Below are positions 7,942 through 15,535 of a stretch of 17,918 nt of DNA, piece by piece. The stretch spans positions 19,776 through 37,693 of the forward strand of contig DILC01000008.1 in NCBI GenBank assembly GCA_002424865.1, given 5' to 3'. This DNA is from Rhodocyclaceae bacterium UBA5602. Its GTDB lineage: Bacteria > Pseudomonadota > Gammaproteobacteria > Burkholderiales > Rhodocyclaceae. The notes below the pieces were generated by a model that ran no database searches, had not been told where the DNA came from, and saw only the letters and a list, made by a program, of their open reading frames with translations. The number at the start of each line of letters is the position of its first letter. Positions within the stretch are counted from its first letter, which is position 1. The position numbers and the translations under genes are program-made.

Positions 7942-9171
7942 ATGACAGATTTTTCTTCCCCTGCAACGTCAGCCGATGCGCTGGCAACACCTGCGCAGTC
8001 AATACCTGACTGGTCGCCAGAGACGCTCGCCGTGCGTGCGGGGCAAACGCGCAGCCAGTTTAATGAGCACGCCGAAGCGCTCTATTTGACCTCAAGCTTT
8101 GTGTTTGAAAGCGCAGCGCAAGCCGCCGCGCGGTTTTCAGGCGCCGAGGCGGGCATGGTCTATGCCCGCTTTACCAACCCGACGGTGAGCATGATGCAAA
8201 CCCGCCTGGCGGCGTTAGAGGGCGCCGAGGCCTGTGTGGCCACGGCCAGTGGCATGGCGGCGATCATGTCCACCGTCATGGCCTTGATGAGTGCAGGGGG
8301 TCACATTGTGTCCTCGCGCAGTATTTTCGGCGCCACGCAACAGTTGTTCAGCACGATTTTTTCTCGTTTTGGCATAGAGACCACGTATATCGACTCATCC
8401 GACCCTGCTGTCTTTGCCGCAGCCATCCAGTCCAATACGCGCATTCTGTTTCTCGAAACACCCTCCAATCCGCTCACCGAAGTGCTCGATATTGCCGCCT
8501 TGGCCGCTGTTGCACATGCCCGTGGCGTGTTGCTGGTGGTCGATAACTGTTTTTGCTCTCCGGCCTTGCAGCAGCCTTTAAAACTGGGCGCTGACATTGT
8601 GATCCACTCCGCCACCAAATATCTTGACGGCCAAGGTCGCGTGCTCGGTGGCGCAGTATGCGGGCCCAAGGCGTTGGTGGATGAGGTGTTCAAGTTCCTG
8701 CGCACCGCCGGGCCGACCATTTCGCCCTTTAATGCCTGGATCATTTTGAAGGGCATGGAAACCTTATCCCTGCGCATGCATCAGCAATCGGCCAATGCCC
8801 TGTCCTTGGCGCACTGGCTGGAACAACAACCGGAAGTCGCACGCGTGTTCTATCCCGGCTTGCCCTCCCATCCGCAACATGCGCTGGCCATGCGGCAGCA
8901 GGCCACGGGCGGCGCGATTGTGGCCTTTGAAGTGCATGGTGGCCGCGAGGCGGCATGGCGCGTGGTCGACCACTGCCGCTTGCTGTCGATCACGGCCAAT
9001 TTAGGTGACACAAAAACCACGATTACCCATCCGGCATCGACAACCCACGGGCGCATTTCGCCTGAAGCCAGGGCAGCTTCAGGCATCAAGGAGGGCTTGT
9101 TGCGCGTGGCGGTTGGCCTGGAAAGCCCGCTGGATTTGCAGTCGGATATTGCGCGCGGATTAAAAGGCTAG
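7942..9171 (+). CDS. metZ: O-succinylhomoserine sulfhydrylase MetZ
   Basis: A PLP enzyme of the Cys/Met metabolism family. It makes homocysteine directly from O-succinylhomoserine and sulfide, bypassing cystathionine. From the ATG at 7942 it is 409 residues. The PLP lysine is K226 in HSATKYLDGQGRVLGG. ARFTNPTV (about 75-82) and the ASGMAAI segment (about 102-108) form the cofactor and substrate site. The HPASTTH motif near the C-terminus is usual for the family. Assignment as MetZ rather than cystathionine gamma-synthase or MetY rests on this sequence type and on the location next to purF, where metZ sits in many beta- and gammaproteobacteria. The 69-bp gap after purF is too short for a SAM riboswitch and holds no obvious terminator. 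Confidence 0.9.
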   Translation: MTDFSSPATSADALATPAQSIPDWSPETLAVRAGQTRSQFNEHAEALYLTSSFVFESAAQAAARFSGAEAGMVYARFTNPTVSMMQTRLAALEGAEACVATASGMAAIMSTVMALMSAGGHIVSSRSIFGATQQLFSTIFSRFGIETTYIDSSDPAVFAAAIQSNTRILFLETPSNPLTEVLDIAALAAVAHARGVLLVVDNCFCSPALQQPLKLGADIVIHSATKYLDGQGRVLGGAVCGPKALVDEVFKFLRTAGPTISPFNAWIILKGMETLSLRMHQQSANALSLAHWLEQQPEVARVFYPGLPSHPQHALAMRQQATGGAIVAFEVHGGREAAWRVVDHCRLLSITANLGDTKTTITHPASTTHGRISPEARAASGIKEGLLRVAVGLESPLDLQSDIARGLKG

Positions 9172-9234
9172 CGGGTGTTCGGCCGCTTGAGAAGTACAGG
9201 CCGTGCGGAATTTTCTAACAATCCGTTCGGCAAG

Positions 9235-10041
9235 CTAGCTTGATAAGTCGATGCGGCGCAGCGAGCCGTCAGGCAATAGCTCCAGGGCATCGCCGCGCTG
9301 GGTCTCCCAGTCTGACAATACCCAGCGCTCGCTCATGGCGCCATTGTTGCCGAGCACAATCTGCTCACAGCACGGGCGGTGCGTGTGGCCGTGGATCAGC
9401 CGTTGGCAGCCTGAAGCTAACAAGGCTTTTTTAACGGCAGCGGGATTTACGTCCATGATGCGGTTGGATTTTTCAGCCGTCGCGGCTTGGCTTTTTGCGC
9501 GCAAAGCGGCGGCTTCCGCACGGCGCGTTGCGAGTGGGCGCGCCAAAAAATCCGTTTGCCAGGCAGGGTTGCGCACCAAAGCGCGAAAGGCCTGGTAATC
9601 GGTGTCGTCCGTGCATAGCGTGTCGCCATGCATGATGAGAAGCGCCGTGTTGCCAGCGCCGACTTTTTCAACATCCCCCAGGCGCGCCAGGCCGGCCGCC
9701 TTGGCAAATGCATCGCCAAGCAGGAAATCACGATTGCCGGCGATAAAAAAGACTTGCGTGCCCTGGTCAGCCAGGTGGCGAATAAGGGTTGCAATTTCAG
9801 CATTGAACGGATTGCTGAGGTCATCGTCACCAATCCAGGCGTCGAATAAATCACCCAGAATGAATAGCCGGGCTACTTTTGCCTGCGCTGTGTCGGCCAG
9901 AAAAGCGGCAAAGCGCGCGGTGAGATCGGGGCGATCGGCGCTTAAATGCAGGTCTGAAACAAAGCGGCTAAGCCCATTTGGGTACATCATGGGCTTGGCA
10001 GCTAATGTCATTTCCTGGATATTGGCGTGAAACAACGCCAT
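9235..10041 (-). CDS. lpxH: UDP-2,3-diacylglucosamine hydrolase LpxH
   Basis: A calcineurin-type metallophosphoesterase. It hydrolyses UDP-2,3-diacylglucosamine to lipid X and UMP at the inner membrane, the fourth step of lipid A synthesis. The five metal and catalytic blocks appear in order: SDLHLS, GDLFDAWIGDD, GNRDF, MHGDTLCTDD and HGHTHRP. The full frame gives 268 residues, longer than the usual ~240. The first ATG lies inside a 6-bp hairpin (10023-10040) and has no Shine-Dalgarno. A start at Met11 (10011, with AGGA close by) or at Met18/19 (9990/9987) is therefore likely, and the coordinates give the maximal extent. It is last in the minus-strand block and converges on metZ across a 63-bp gap without a clear terminator. 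Confidence 0.93.
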   Translation of the reverse strand: MALFHANIQEMTLAAKPMMYPNGLSRFVSDLHLSADRPDLTARFAAFLADTAQAKVARLFILGDLFDAWIGDDDLSNPFNAEIATLIRHLADQGTQVFFIAGNRDFLLGDAFAKAAGLARLGDVEKVGAGNTALLIMHGDTLCTDDTDYQAFRALVRNPAWQTDFLARPLATRRAEAAALRAKSQAATAEKSNRIMDVNPAAVKKALLASGCQRLIHGHTHRPCCEQIVLGNNGAMSERWVLSDWETQRGDALELLPDGSLRRIDLSS

Positions 10042-10065
10042 TTGATGCCGGGGCAGGCCACCCGC

Positions 10066-10120
10066 GCAGCGAGCCAGACAGCCTCCTCCCCCGTGCGGGG
10101 AGCGGGAGGGGGCGGGTCTT
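10066..10120 (+). repeat. Dispersed GC-rich repeat, partial copy C
   Basis: This resembles the right half of copy B (about 10730-10790): AGCGAGCC, then GCCTCC, CCGTGCGGGG, GGGAGGGG and GGCGGGTCTTTATG. The left half (the GTGAAATAC part) is missing. It occupies most of the 135-bp gap between ppiB and lpxH. The alignment needs small gaps, and GC-rich sequence inflates similarity, so this copy is less certain than A and B. Confidence 0.4.
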
Positions 10121-10176
10121 TATGCTGCCTTTCGCGTGTTTCATCATCAGCGGGTGGCATTTACTTGCCATGAGCG

Positions 10177-10665
10177 TTAGATAACTTCGGCGCGCTCGAT
10201 GATTACATCGACGGTCGGCACATTTTGGTGAAAGCTCACCGTGCCGGTGGGCACGGCCTTGATTTTATCGACCACCTCTTTGCCTTCAAGGACTTCGCCA
10301 AACACGCAGTAGCCCCAGCCATCCTGACAGGTGCCGTAGTTAAGGAAATCGTTGTCCGCCACATTGATGAAAAACTGTGCTGTGGCCGAATGCGGGTCGG
10401 ACGTGCGCGCCATGGCCACGGTGTAATTGTTGTTGCTCAAGCCATTGTTGGCTTCGTTGTCGATCGGCGCGCCAACGGGTTTTTGCTTCATGCCCGGCTC
10501 AAAGCCGCCGCCTTGGATCATGAAACCGGGGATCACGCGGTGGAAGATTGTGTTGTCGAAGTGGCCTTTTTGAACGTAGTCGATAAAGTTGGCCACGGTC
10601 TTGGGCGCTTTTTCAGCGTTGAGTTCCAGGGTAATGACGCCGTGATTGGTAGTAATTTTGATCAT
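10177..10665 (-). CDS. ppiB: Cytoplasmic cyclophilin-type peptidyl-prolyl isomerase PpiB
   Basis: It accelerates cis-trans isomerisation of peptidyl-proline bonds during protein folding. The 162 residues, with no signal peptide, fit the cytosolic PpiB type. The catalytic Arg is in FHRVIPGFMIQGGGF (about 41-55), with MARTSDPHSATAQFFIN (about 85-101) and the GYCVFGEV strand further on. It lies between lpxH and the exported paralogue at 10910-11485. The two share long near-identical stretches even at DNA level (the FMIQGGGF and ARTxDPHSAxAQFFIN regions), so they are paralogues from a duplication. The ATG at 10665 is the only sensible start. Confidence 0.93.
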   Translation of the reverse strand: MIKITTNHGVITLELNAEKAPKTVANFIDYVQKGHFDNTIFHRVIPGFMIQGGGFEPGMKQKPVGAPIDNEANNGLSNNNYTVAMARTSDPHSATAQFFINVADNDFLNYGTCQDGWGYCVFGEVLEGKEVVDKIKAVPTGTVSFHQNVPTVDVIIERAEVI

Positions 10666-10690
10666 GTTTAATCTTTCAAGGGTGTTTAAC

Positions 10691-10790
10691 GTGAAATACC
10701 TGGGCCAAGTGCGCTATGTAAGCATCGAGCGTAGCGGGCCATGGCGTAGCCTCCCCGTGAGGGAAGGATGGGAGGGGCGGGCTTTTTTAT
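10691..10790 (+). repeat. Dispersed GC-rich repeat, copy B
   Basis: This is the most complete copy. On the plus strand it runs from GTGAAATACC through AAGTGCGCT, GTAGCGGGCC and GCCTCCCC to GGGGCGGGCTTTTTTAT. It matches the reverse complement of 59-142 (copy A), and in its right half 10066-10120 (copy C). The right end resembles a rho-independent terminator: an imperfect GCCTCCCC/GGGGCGGGC stem followed by six T. However, no gene upstream on the plus strand would use it. It lies in the 244-bp gap between ppiA and ppiB, interrupting what is otherwise a minus-strand operon. Confidence 0.6.
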
Positions 10791-10909
10791 GTGCAGCCCT
10801 TGATGCAATGAGGTTGACGCATTTCATGATTCGGGGCGGCTCAGCGGAACGCTGGGCGTTTGGGCAAGGGAATGCAGGCAAGCGTGGCAACGCCATGTTT
10901 TTTGTAAGC

Positions 10910-11485
10910 TTATTTTTTTTCGTTAAGGATTTTGACGGACTCGACTACCACGGGCGTGGTGGGCACGTCCTGGTAAAAGCCGACATTGCCGGTACGCGTT
11001 TTGCCAATTTTTTCGACAATCTCAAAACCCTTGATGACCTTGCCAAACACGGCATAGCCCCAGCCATCGGGATTGGGATAGTTGAGTGAGTTGTTGGGCT
11101 TCAAGTTGATGAAAAACTGTGCGCTGGCAGAATGCGGATCGCCCGTGCGCGCCATGGCGATGGTGCCCGCATCATTTTTGAGGCCATTTTTCGCTTCATT
11201 CTGAATCGGCTCATGGGTGGGCTTTTCTTTCATGCCCGGCGCAAAGCCGCCGCCTTGAATCATGAAACCGTCGATCACGCGATGAAACAGCGTGCCGGCG
11301 TAAAAGTCTTCCTTCACGTAACGTAAAAAGTTCGCCACGGTCAGCGGCGCTTTTTCAGGATACAACTCAATCAAAATGGTGCCTTGCGAGGTTTTCATTT
11401 CAACTTGCGGGTTGGCGGCAAAGGCGCCCAGGCTGAAAAATAGTGCGGCAAAGAAGGCCGTAACAGGCAGGATAAAGCGGTGCAT
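10910..11485 (-). CDS. ppiA: Periplasmic cyclophilin-type peptidyl-prolyl isomerase, PpiA-like
   Basis: An exported proline isomerase that assists folding of envelope proteins. The 191 residues begin with a Sec signal peptide (about 1-23) with a hydrophobic core and a likely cleavage after AFA. The cyclophilin domain follows, with LFHRVIDGFMIQGGGF carrying the catalytic Arg, then MARTGDPHSASAQFFIN and GYAVFGKV. GGAG at 11491-11494, 5 nt before the ATG, supports this start. It is the second gene of the minus-strand block, 56 bp after the TPR gene, and is followed by repeat copy B before the ppiB paralogue. Confidence 0.92.
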   Translation of the reverse strand: MHRFILPVTAFFAALFFSLGAFAANPQVEMKTSQGTILIELYPEKAPLTVANFLRYVKEDFYAGTLFHRVIDGFMIQGGGFAPGMKEKPTHEPIQNEAKNGLKNDAGTIAMARTGDPHSASAQFFINLKPNNSLNYPNPDGWGYAVFGKVIKGFEIVEKIGKTRTGNVGFYQDVPTTPVVVESVKILNEKK

Positions 11486-11541
11486 AAAGTCTCCAAAAGT
11501 GAAGTGGATGAAAAGCGCGGGCTAAAGGGTGGCCTCGCGCG

Positions 11542-12099
11542 TTACTGCGGGGACAGGCTGCCCAGGAGGCCGAGTTTTTTTTGCACACCCGGATTGCCTG
11601 GGGCAAGTTTATCTGCCTGGCTGTAGGATTCTTTGGCCAGGCGGGCGTAAATATCGCCCAGGTTTTCATGCGCGGTGGCGTAAGAAGGGTGGGTGCGGAT
11701 GGCCATTTCCAGCGCCATGCGGGCATTGTCCAGCTGGTTCAGCTTGGCGTAAATCACCGCCAGGTTATTGTAGGGTTCGGGCAGCTCGGGGTAGTCTTCG
11801 GTTAGCTTCTTGAAGATGGCAATCGCCTCGCTGGTGCGGTTCATCTCATTTAACGCCACCCCCTTGAGAAAGCGTGCATGGGCATCCGCCGGATTGGCTT
11901 CCAGATACGGCGCGAGCGCGGTGAGCGCGGGCGCATACTGGCGCTGATTGATCATGTCAGCAATGTCGTCAAGCGAGGCCGCCTGTGCGTGGGCTGAGGT
12001 GGCGGAAAGGTGGGAAAGCATCAAGATCAAGCTGGCAAACAGGGCAAAAATGACGCGGCTGGATGCTGCGCGCCGTGGGTTCAAAGGGGTTTTTGTCAT
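11542..12099 (-). CDS. Exported TPR-repeat protein
   Basis: A 185-residue protein from the ATG at 12099. The N-terminus is basic, followed by a hydrophobic stretch and a probable signal cleavage after SAHA (about residue 37), so it is likely periplasmic. After a short helix pair come about three tetratricopeptide units: ARFLKGVALNEMNRTSEAIA, YNNLAVIYAKLNQLDNARMA and HENLGDIYARLAKESYSQA. TPR proteins are scaffolds for protein contacts; the partner is unknown. GAGAAG at 12108-12113, 8 nt upstream, supports 12099. The more upstream in-frame ATG at 12159 lacks a ribosome site and would place 20 residues before the signal peptide. Genes of this kind often sit between cysS and ppiA in betaproteobacteria. 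Confidence 0.85.
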   Translation of the reverse strand: MTKTPLNPRRAASSRVIFALFASLILMLSHLSATSAHAQAASLDDIADMINQRQYAPALTALAPYLEANPADAHARFLKGVALNEMNRTSEAIAIFKKLTEDYPELPEPYNNLAVIYAKLNQLDNARMALEMAIRTHPSYATAHENLGDIYARLAKESYSQADKLAPGNPGVQKKLGLLGSLSPQ

Positions 12100-12171
12100 G
12101 TTGTATACTTCTCGCAGTTTCCCGCACATTGCCGGGCTGGGCTTAGCCGCAATGCGCATACTGGGTGTTGA

Positions 12172-12201
12172 ATTCTAACAACAAGCACCCTGAGCCTACA
12201 A
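12172..12201 (-). promoter_or_regulatory. Possible sigma-70 promoter for the TPR-ppiA block
   Basis: On the minus strand, TTGTAG (12201-12196) and TAGAAT (12177-12172) are separated by 18 bp. They lie 73 bp or more upstream of the TPR start in the divergent gap shared with cysS. The boxes are moderate matches to consensus only. No equally good pair was seen for cysS. Confidence 0.28.
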
Positions 12202-12279
12202 CCAGGGTTGCGTTGCAGCGAAGTTCAATCCCGATAACCGCAATAACCACAACCCGCCTCGTGCTGACTATTTATCCAG

Positions 12280-13662
12280 ATGCTCAAGCTCTATAACACC
12301 CTTGCCCGCGAAAAGCAGGCCTTTATTCCGATTAACCCCGGCCAAGTCAGCATGTATGTGTGCGGCATGACGGTGTATGACTATTGCCATTTGGGCCATG
12401 CTCGCGTGATGGTGGTGTTTGACCTTGTCGCCCGCTGGCTGCGCGCGAGTGGCTATCAGCTCAAATACGTGCGCAACATCACCGATATTGACGACAAGAT
12501 CATTCGCCGCGCGCAGGAAAACAAGGAAACCATCCGCGAGTTGACGAATCGCTTCATCACGGCAATGACCGAGGATGCCGCAGCGCTGGGCGTCTTGCCG
12601 CCGGATGCCGAGCCGCGTGCGACAGACTATGTGGCGCAAATGAAAGACATGATTGCCACCCTGGAAAAGAATGGCTACGCCTATGTGGCAGCCAATCGTG
12701 ATGTGTGCTATTCAGTGAGGAAGTTTGCTGGCTACGGCAAGCTGTCCGGCAAATCGCTGGAAGATTTGCGTGCCGGTGAACGGGTCGATGTGACCGCTGG
12801 CAAGCAGGATCCGCTCGATTTCGTGCTCTGGAAACAAGCCAAGGAAGAAGAGCCAATCGAAGCCAAATGGGAATCGCCCTGGGGCGCTGGCCGACCCGGA
12901 TGGCATATCGAGTGCTCGGCCATGGCGAAGGATTTGCTGGGCGACCACTTTGATATTCACGGCGGCGGGCAGGACTTGCAGTTCCCGCACCACGAAAACG
13001 AGATTGCGCAATCCGAGGGCGCGTGTGCGGATCCATCCCATCGGCATTTTGTCAATTACTGGATGCACAATGGCTTTGTGCGCGTGGATGACGCGAAAAT
13101 GTCCAAGTCGCTGGGCAATTTTTTCACCATACGCGAAGTGCTCAAAAAATACGATGCCGAAGTGGTGCGCTTTTTCATTTTGCGCGCGCACTACCGCAGC
13201 CCGCTCAATTATTCCGACGCGCATCTGGACGACGCGCGCCAGTCGCTCACGCGGCTTTACACCGCATTGAAGGGGCAGTTGGGCACAGCAACGGTGGATT
13301 GGAACGAAGCCCACGCACAACGCTTCAAGGCGGCGCTGGATGACGACTTCGGCACACCCGAGGCCATGGCCGTTTTATTTGATCTCGCCACCCGCATCAA
13401 CCGGGGCGAGGTCGCCTTGGCCGGTCAGCTTCGCGCACTGGGTGGCGTGCTGGGACTTTTGCAGCGCGATGCGCAGGACTTTTTGCAGGCAACGCCGTCC
13501 GATGGGCTGAGCAACGAGATGATTGAAGAAAAAGTCGGCGCTCGCGCTACGGCGAAAAAAGCCAAAAACTTTGCCGAATCCGACCGTATTCGCGATGAGC
13601 TTAAAGCCGCTGGCATTATTCTTGAAGACAGCCCGCAAGGGACAACCTGGCGGCGCGCGTAG
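12280..13662 (+). CDS. cysS: Cysteinyl-tRNA synthetase CysS
   Basis: A class I aminoacyl-tRNA synthetase that charges tRNA-Cys. The HIGH signature appears as HLGH (37-40) and KMSKS is at 273-277. The zinc ligands that select cysteine fit C28, C212 (GWHIECSAM), H237 and E241 (FPHHENE). The 460-residue length is standard. The C-terminal DALR-type helical domain ends with the KNFAESDRIRDELKAAGI motif. The ATG at 12280 directly precedes the conserved LKLYNTL start, and the ribosome site is weak. It is transcribed divergently from the TPR/cyclophilin block across a 180-bp gap, an arrangement found in many betaproteobacteria. Confidence 0.97.
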   Translation: MLKLYNTLAREKQAFIPINPGQVSMYVCGMTVYDYCHLGHARVMVVFDLVARWLRASGYQLKYVRNITDIDDKIIRRAQENKETIRELTNRFITAMTEDAAALGVLPPDAEPRATDYVAQMKDMIATLEKNGYAYVAANRDVCYSVRKFAGYGKLSGKSLEDLRAGERVDVTAGKQDPLDFVLWKQAKEEEPIEAKWESPWGAGRPGWHIECSAMAKDLLGDHFDIHGGGQDLQFPHHENEIAQSEGACADPSHRHFVNYWMHNGFVRVDDAKMSKSLGNFFTIREVLKKYDAEVVRFFILRAHYRSPLNYSDAHLDDARQSLTRLYTALKGQLGTATVDWNEAHAQRFKAALDDDFGTPEAMAVLFDLATRINRGEVALAGQLRALGGVLGLLQRDAQDFLQATPSDGLSNEMIEEKVGARATAKKAKNFAESDRIRDELKAAGIILEDSPQGTTWRRA

Positions 13663-13700
13663 GCTATTCAGTGACTTGCCGTGACATCATTAAAAATGAT

Positions 13701-13931
13701 ATGCGGACAATGAAAACAGGGTCCCGTCGTTTTTTGCGGTCATTGCGAGTGGCTTGTTTGGTTTCGCTGGCTTGGCCCGCGTGGCGACTGGCGATGATGT
13801 GCTGAATCCAGCCCGGTATGGTGGACGTGCAAGCCCGGCGCTGTTCAAGCGGGCAATTCAAAAGTTTTATTGGTCCTGAACTTAACCCGCCGAGCTTTTT
13901 CCAGGTACAGCAGTTACGCCCGGGGGATTGA
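13701..13931 (+). pseudogene. Possible decayed small ORF with one in-frame UGA
   Basis: One frame runs from the ATG at 13701 (or 13710) to the TGA at 13929-13931, interrupted only by a TGA at 13803-13805. The first part (34 codons) reads like a basic, then hydrophobic, export-type N-terminus containing SLRVACLVSLAWPAW. The second part includes FIGPELNPPSFFQVQQLRPG. A restart is possible at the ATG at 13818. No family is recognised. It could be a pseudogene, a chance frame, or (unlikely) a recoded UGA. Neighbouring genes use TGA as a normal stop, so the genetic code is standard. Confidence 0.22.
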
Positions 13932-13953
13932 ACCGACGATGCGCACAACGTAC

Positions 13954-13958
13954 AGGAG
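13954..13958 (+). promoter_or_regulatory. Ribosome binding site deciding the DUF4139 gene start
   Basis: AGGAG ends 6 nt before the ATG at 13965 but only 3 nt before the overlapping ATG at 13962. The second Met is therefore the better start. Confidence 0.6.
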
Positions 13959-13964
13959 AACATG

Positions 13965-15425
13965 ATGTCAAAACGCATGGCCAGGAAACTTGCCTACATC
14001 GGATGCGCACTGGCTGTGGTTTGGGCGCTGCCCGCCTGGGCCTTGCCGCGGGATGAAACAGTGAGCACCGCGGCTGATCAGAGCAGCATCGCCGTGACGA
14101 TTTATAACGATAACCTGGCCCTGGTAAAAGATGCGCGGCGGGTAAAGCTGGCGCATGATTTAAATCAATTGGCCTGGCGGGAAGTGTCCGCCCAGATGCG
14201 GCCGGAAACCGCACAACTGCGCAATCTCACACAGCCTGCAGGGTTCCGTTTGCTTGAGCAAAACTTTGATTTTGACCTGCTGACACCGCAAAAATTACTC
14301 GAAAAATATGCCGGGCGCGAGGTGATGGTATTGAAAACCAATCCGGCCACCGGCGCTGAAACTCGTGAATCGGCGACGGTGTTGTCCACGCAACATGGTG
14401 TCGTACTGAAATTCGCTGATCGTATTGAAACGGGGGCGCCCGGCAGGCTGGCCTTTCCCGGCGTGCCTGATACGTTGCGTGATAAGCCCACGCTGGTGAT
14501 CTCACTGCTTAGCCCGGCACAAGGCCAGCAAAATCTTGAGTTGTCTTATTTGACAGCAGGATTATCCTGGCGTGCGGATTACGTTGCCGAGCTTAACGCC
14601 AACGACAGCTTGCTGGATTTGAATGGCTGGGTCACTTTAATCAACCAAAGTGGCGCAGCTTACCCGCAAGCGAAGTTGCAGCTAGTCGCAGGCGACCTGA
14701 ACCGTGTGCAAGAAAACCAATCCAACCCGCGTGCCATGCTGGCCATGGCAGCCAAAGTAGCGGATGCAGCGGAGATGCAGCAAGAGTCTTTGTTTGAATA
14801 CCATCTCTACACACTGCAACGGCCAACAAGCCTGGCGGAGAATCAAACCAAGCAAGTCGCCTTGATGGCCGCCACGCAAGTGCCCACCAAGAAAACCTAT
14901 TTGCTGGAAGGCGCGCCGCATTATTATTTTAATTCCGCTGGCGAGGGTGGTGATTTAGGCCAGAAATTAAAAGTGGCTGTGGTGATCGATTTTCAAAACA
15001 AGGGTGATGGCTTGGGCATTCCCTTACCCAAGGGCGTGATCCGGGTTTATAAAAAAGATAGTCAGGGCAACGCGCAATTTGTGGGTGAAGACCGATTGGA
15101 CCACACCCCAAAAAATGAAACAGTCCGCTTGAAATTAGGCCACGCCTTTGACGTAACCGCGAATAAAAAACAGACATCGTTTCAACGCTTGGCTAATAGC
15201 GGCCGCTACACCATCAATACAGAATCAGCCTATGAGATCGTTTTGAGTAACGCCAAGCCAGAGGCTGTGATTGTCAGCGTGCGTGAGCCGATGCCCGGTG
15301 ATTGGACGATAGTGAGCGAATCTCAACCGCACACCAAGCGTGCCGCAGGTGTTGCCGAGTGGCAGGTCCGCGTGCCGGCCGAAGGCAAAGCGACCTTGAC
15401 TTACCGGGCGCGGATCAAACAATAA
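13965..15425 (+). CDS. Secreted DUF4139 domain protein, function unknown
   Basis: A 486-residue protein with an N-terminal Sec signal peptide (hydrophobic stretch about residues 10-26, probable cleavage after AWA). The mature part begins with the segment ITIYNDNLALVKDARRVKL-like (here VTIYNDNLALVKDARR), typical of the start of DUF4139 proteins. It continues with LSYLTAGLSWRADYVAELN, GWVTLINQSGAAYPQAKLQLVAGDLNRV and a C-terminal beta-rich part ending VPAEGKATLTYRARIKQ. No enzyme motif is evident. An extracytoplasmic beta-sandwich protein is inferred, with unknown partner. It is monocistronic and convergent with the DUF4197 gene. Confidence 0.85.
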   Translation: MSKRMARKLAYIGCALAVVWALPAWALPRDETVSTAADQSSIAVTIYNDNLALVKDARRVKLAHDLNQLAWREVSAQMRPETAQLRNLTQPAGFRLLEQNFDFDLLTPQKLLEKYAGREVMVLKTNPATGAETRESATVLSTQHGVVLKFADRIETGAPGRLAFPGVPDTLRDKPTLVISLLSPAQGQQNLELSYLTAGLSWRADYVAELNANDSLLDLNGWVTLINQSGAAYPQAKLQLVAGDLNRVQENQSNPRAMLAMAAKVADAAEMQQESLFEYHLYTLQRPTSLAENQTKQVALMAATQVPTKKTYLLEGAPHYYFNSAGEGGDLGQKLKVAVVIDFQNKGDGLGIPLPKGVIRVYKKDSQGNAQFVGEDRLDHTPKNETVRLKLGHAFDVTANKKQTSFQRLANSGRYTINTESAYEIVLSNAKPEAVIVSVREPMPGDWTIVSESQPHTKRAAGVAEWQVRVPAEGKATLTYRARIKQ

Positions 15426-15535
15426 TCTGGGATGATGATTGCGCTTGTCATCAAGGCTTCTGTAAAAAAGCTACGCCAGTTTTCTGTCGTGGCTTTTCGG
15501 CAAAGCAGGGGGATGTCGCTGTTAAAGCGCAGAGA

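Larger units (their letters stand above)
13663..13964 (+). other. Spacer between cysS and the DUF4139 gene
   Basis: This 302-bp gap has no intact convincing gene. It holds an AT-rich hairpin just after cysS (ATCATT 13686-13691 with AATGAT 13695-13700, no T-run). It also holds the UGA-interrupted frame described separately and the AGGAG ribosome site of the next gene. A promoter for the DUF4139 gene is expected here, but no clear pair of boxes was seen. Confidence 0.6.

Noticed and set aside
9172..9234. Bidirectional terminator between metZ and lpxH
   Set aside because: Only a weak 5-bp CGGCC/GGCCG pairing with a long loop was found, without a clean T-run on either strand.
10177..11485. Tandem cyclophilin genes as a novel system
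   Set aside because: A cytoplasmic/periplasmic PpiB-PpiA pair beside lpxH and cysS is a known arrangement in betaproteobacteria.
13664..13978. Minus-strand frame opposite the cysS-DUF4139 spacer
   Set aside because: It is Cys/Arg/Ser-rich without recognisable domains, has no ribosome site, and overlaps the start of the DUF4139 gene.
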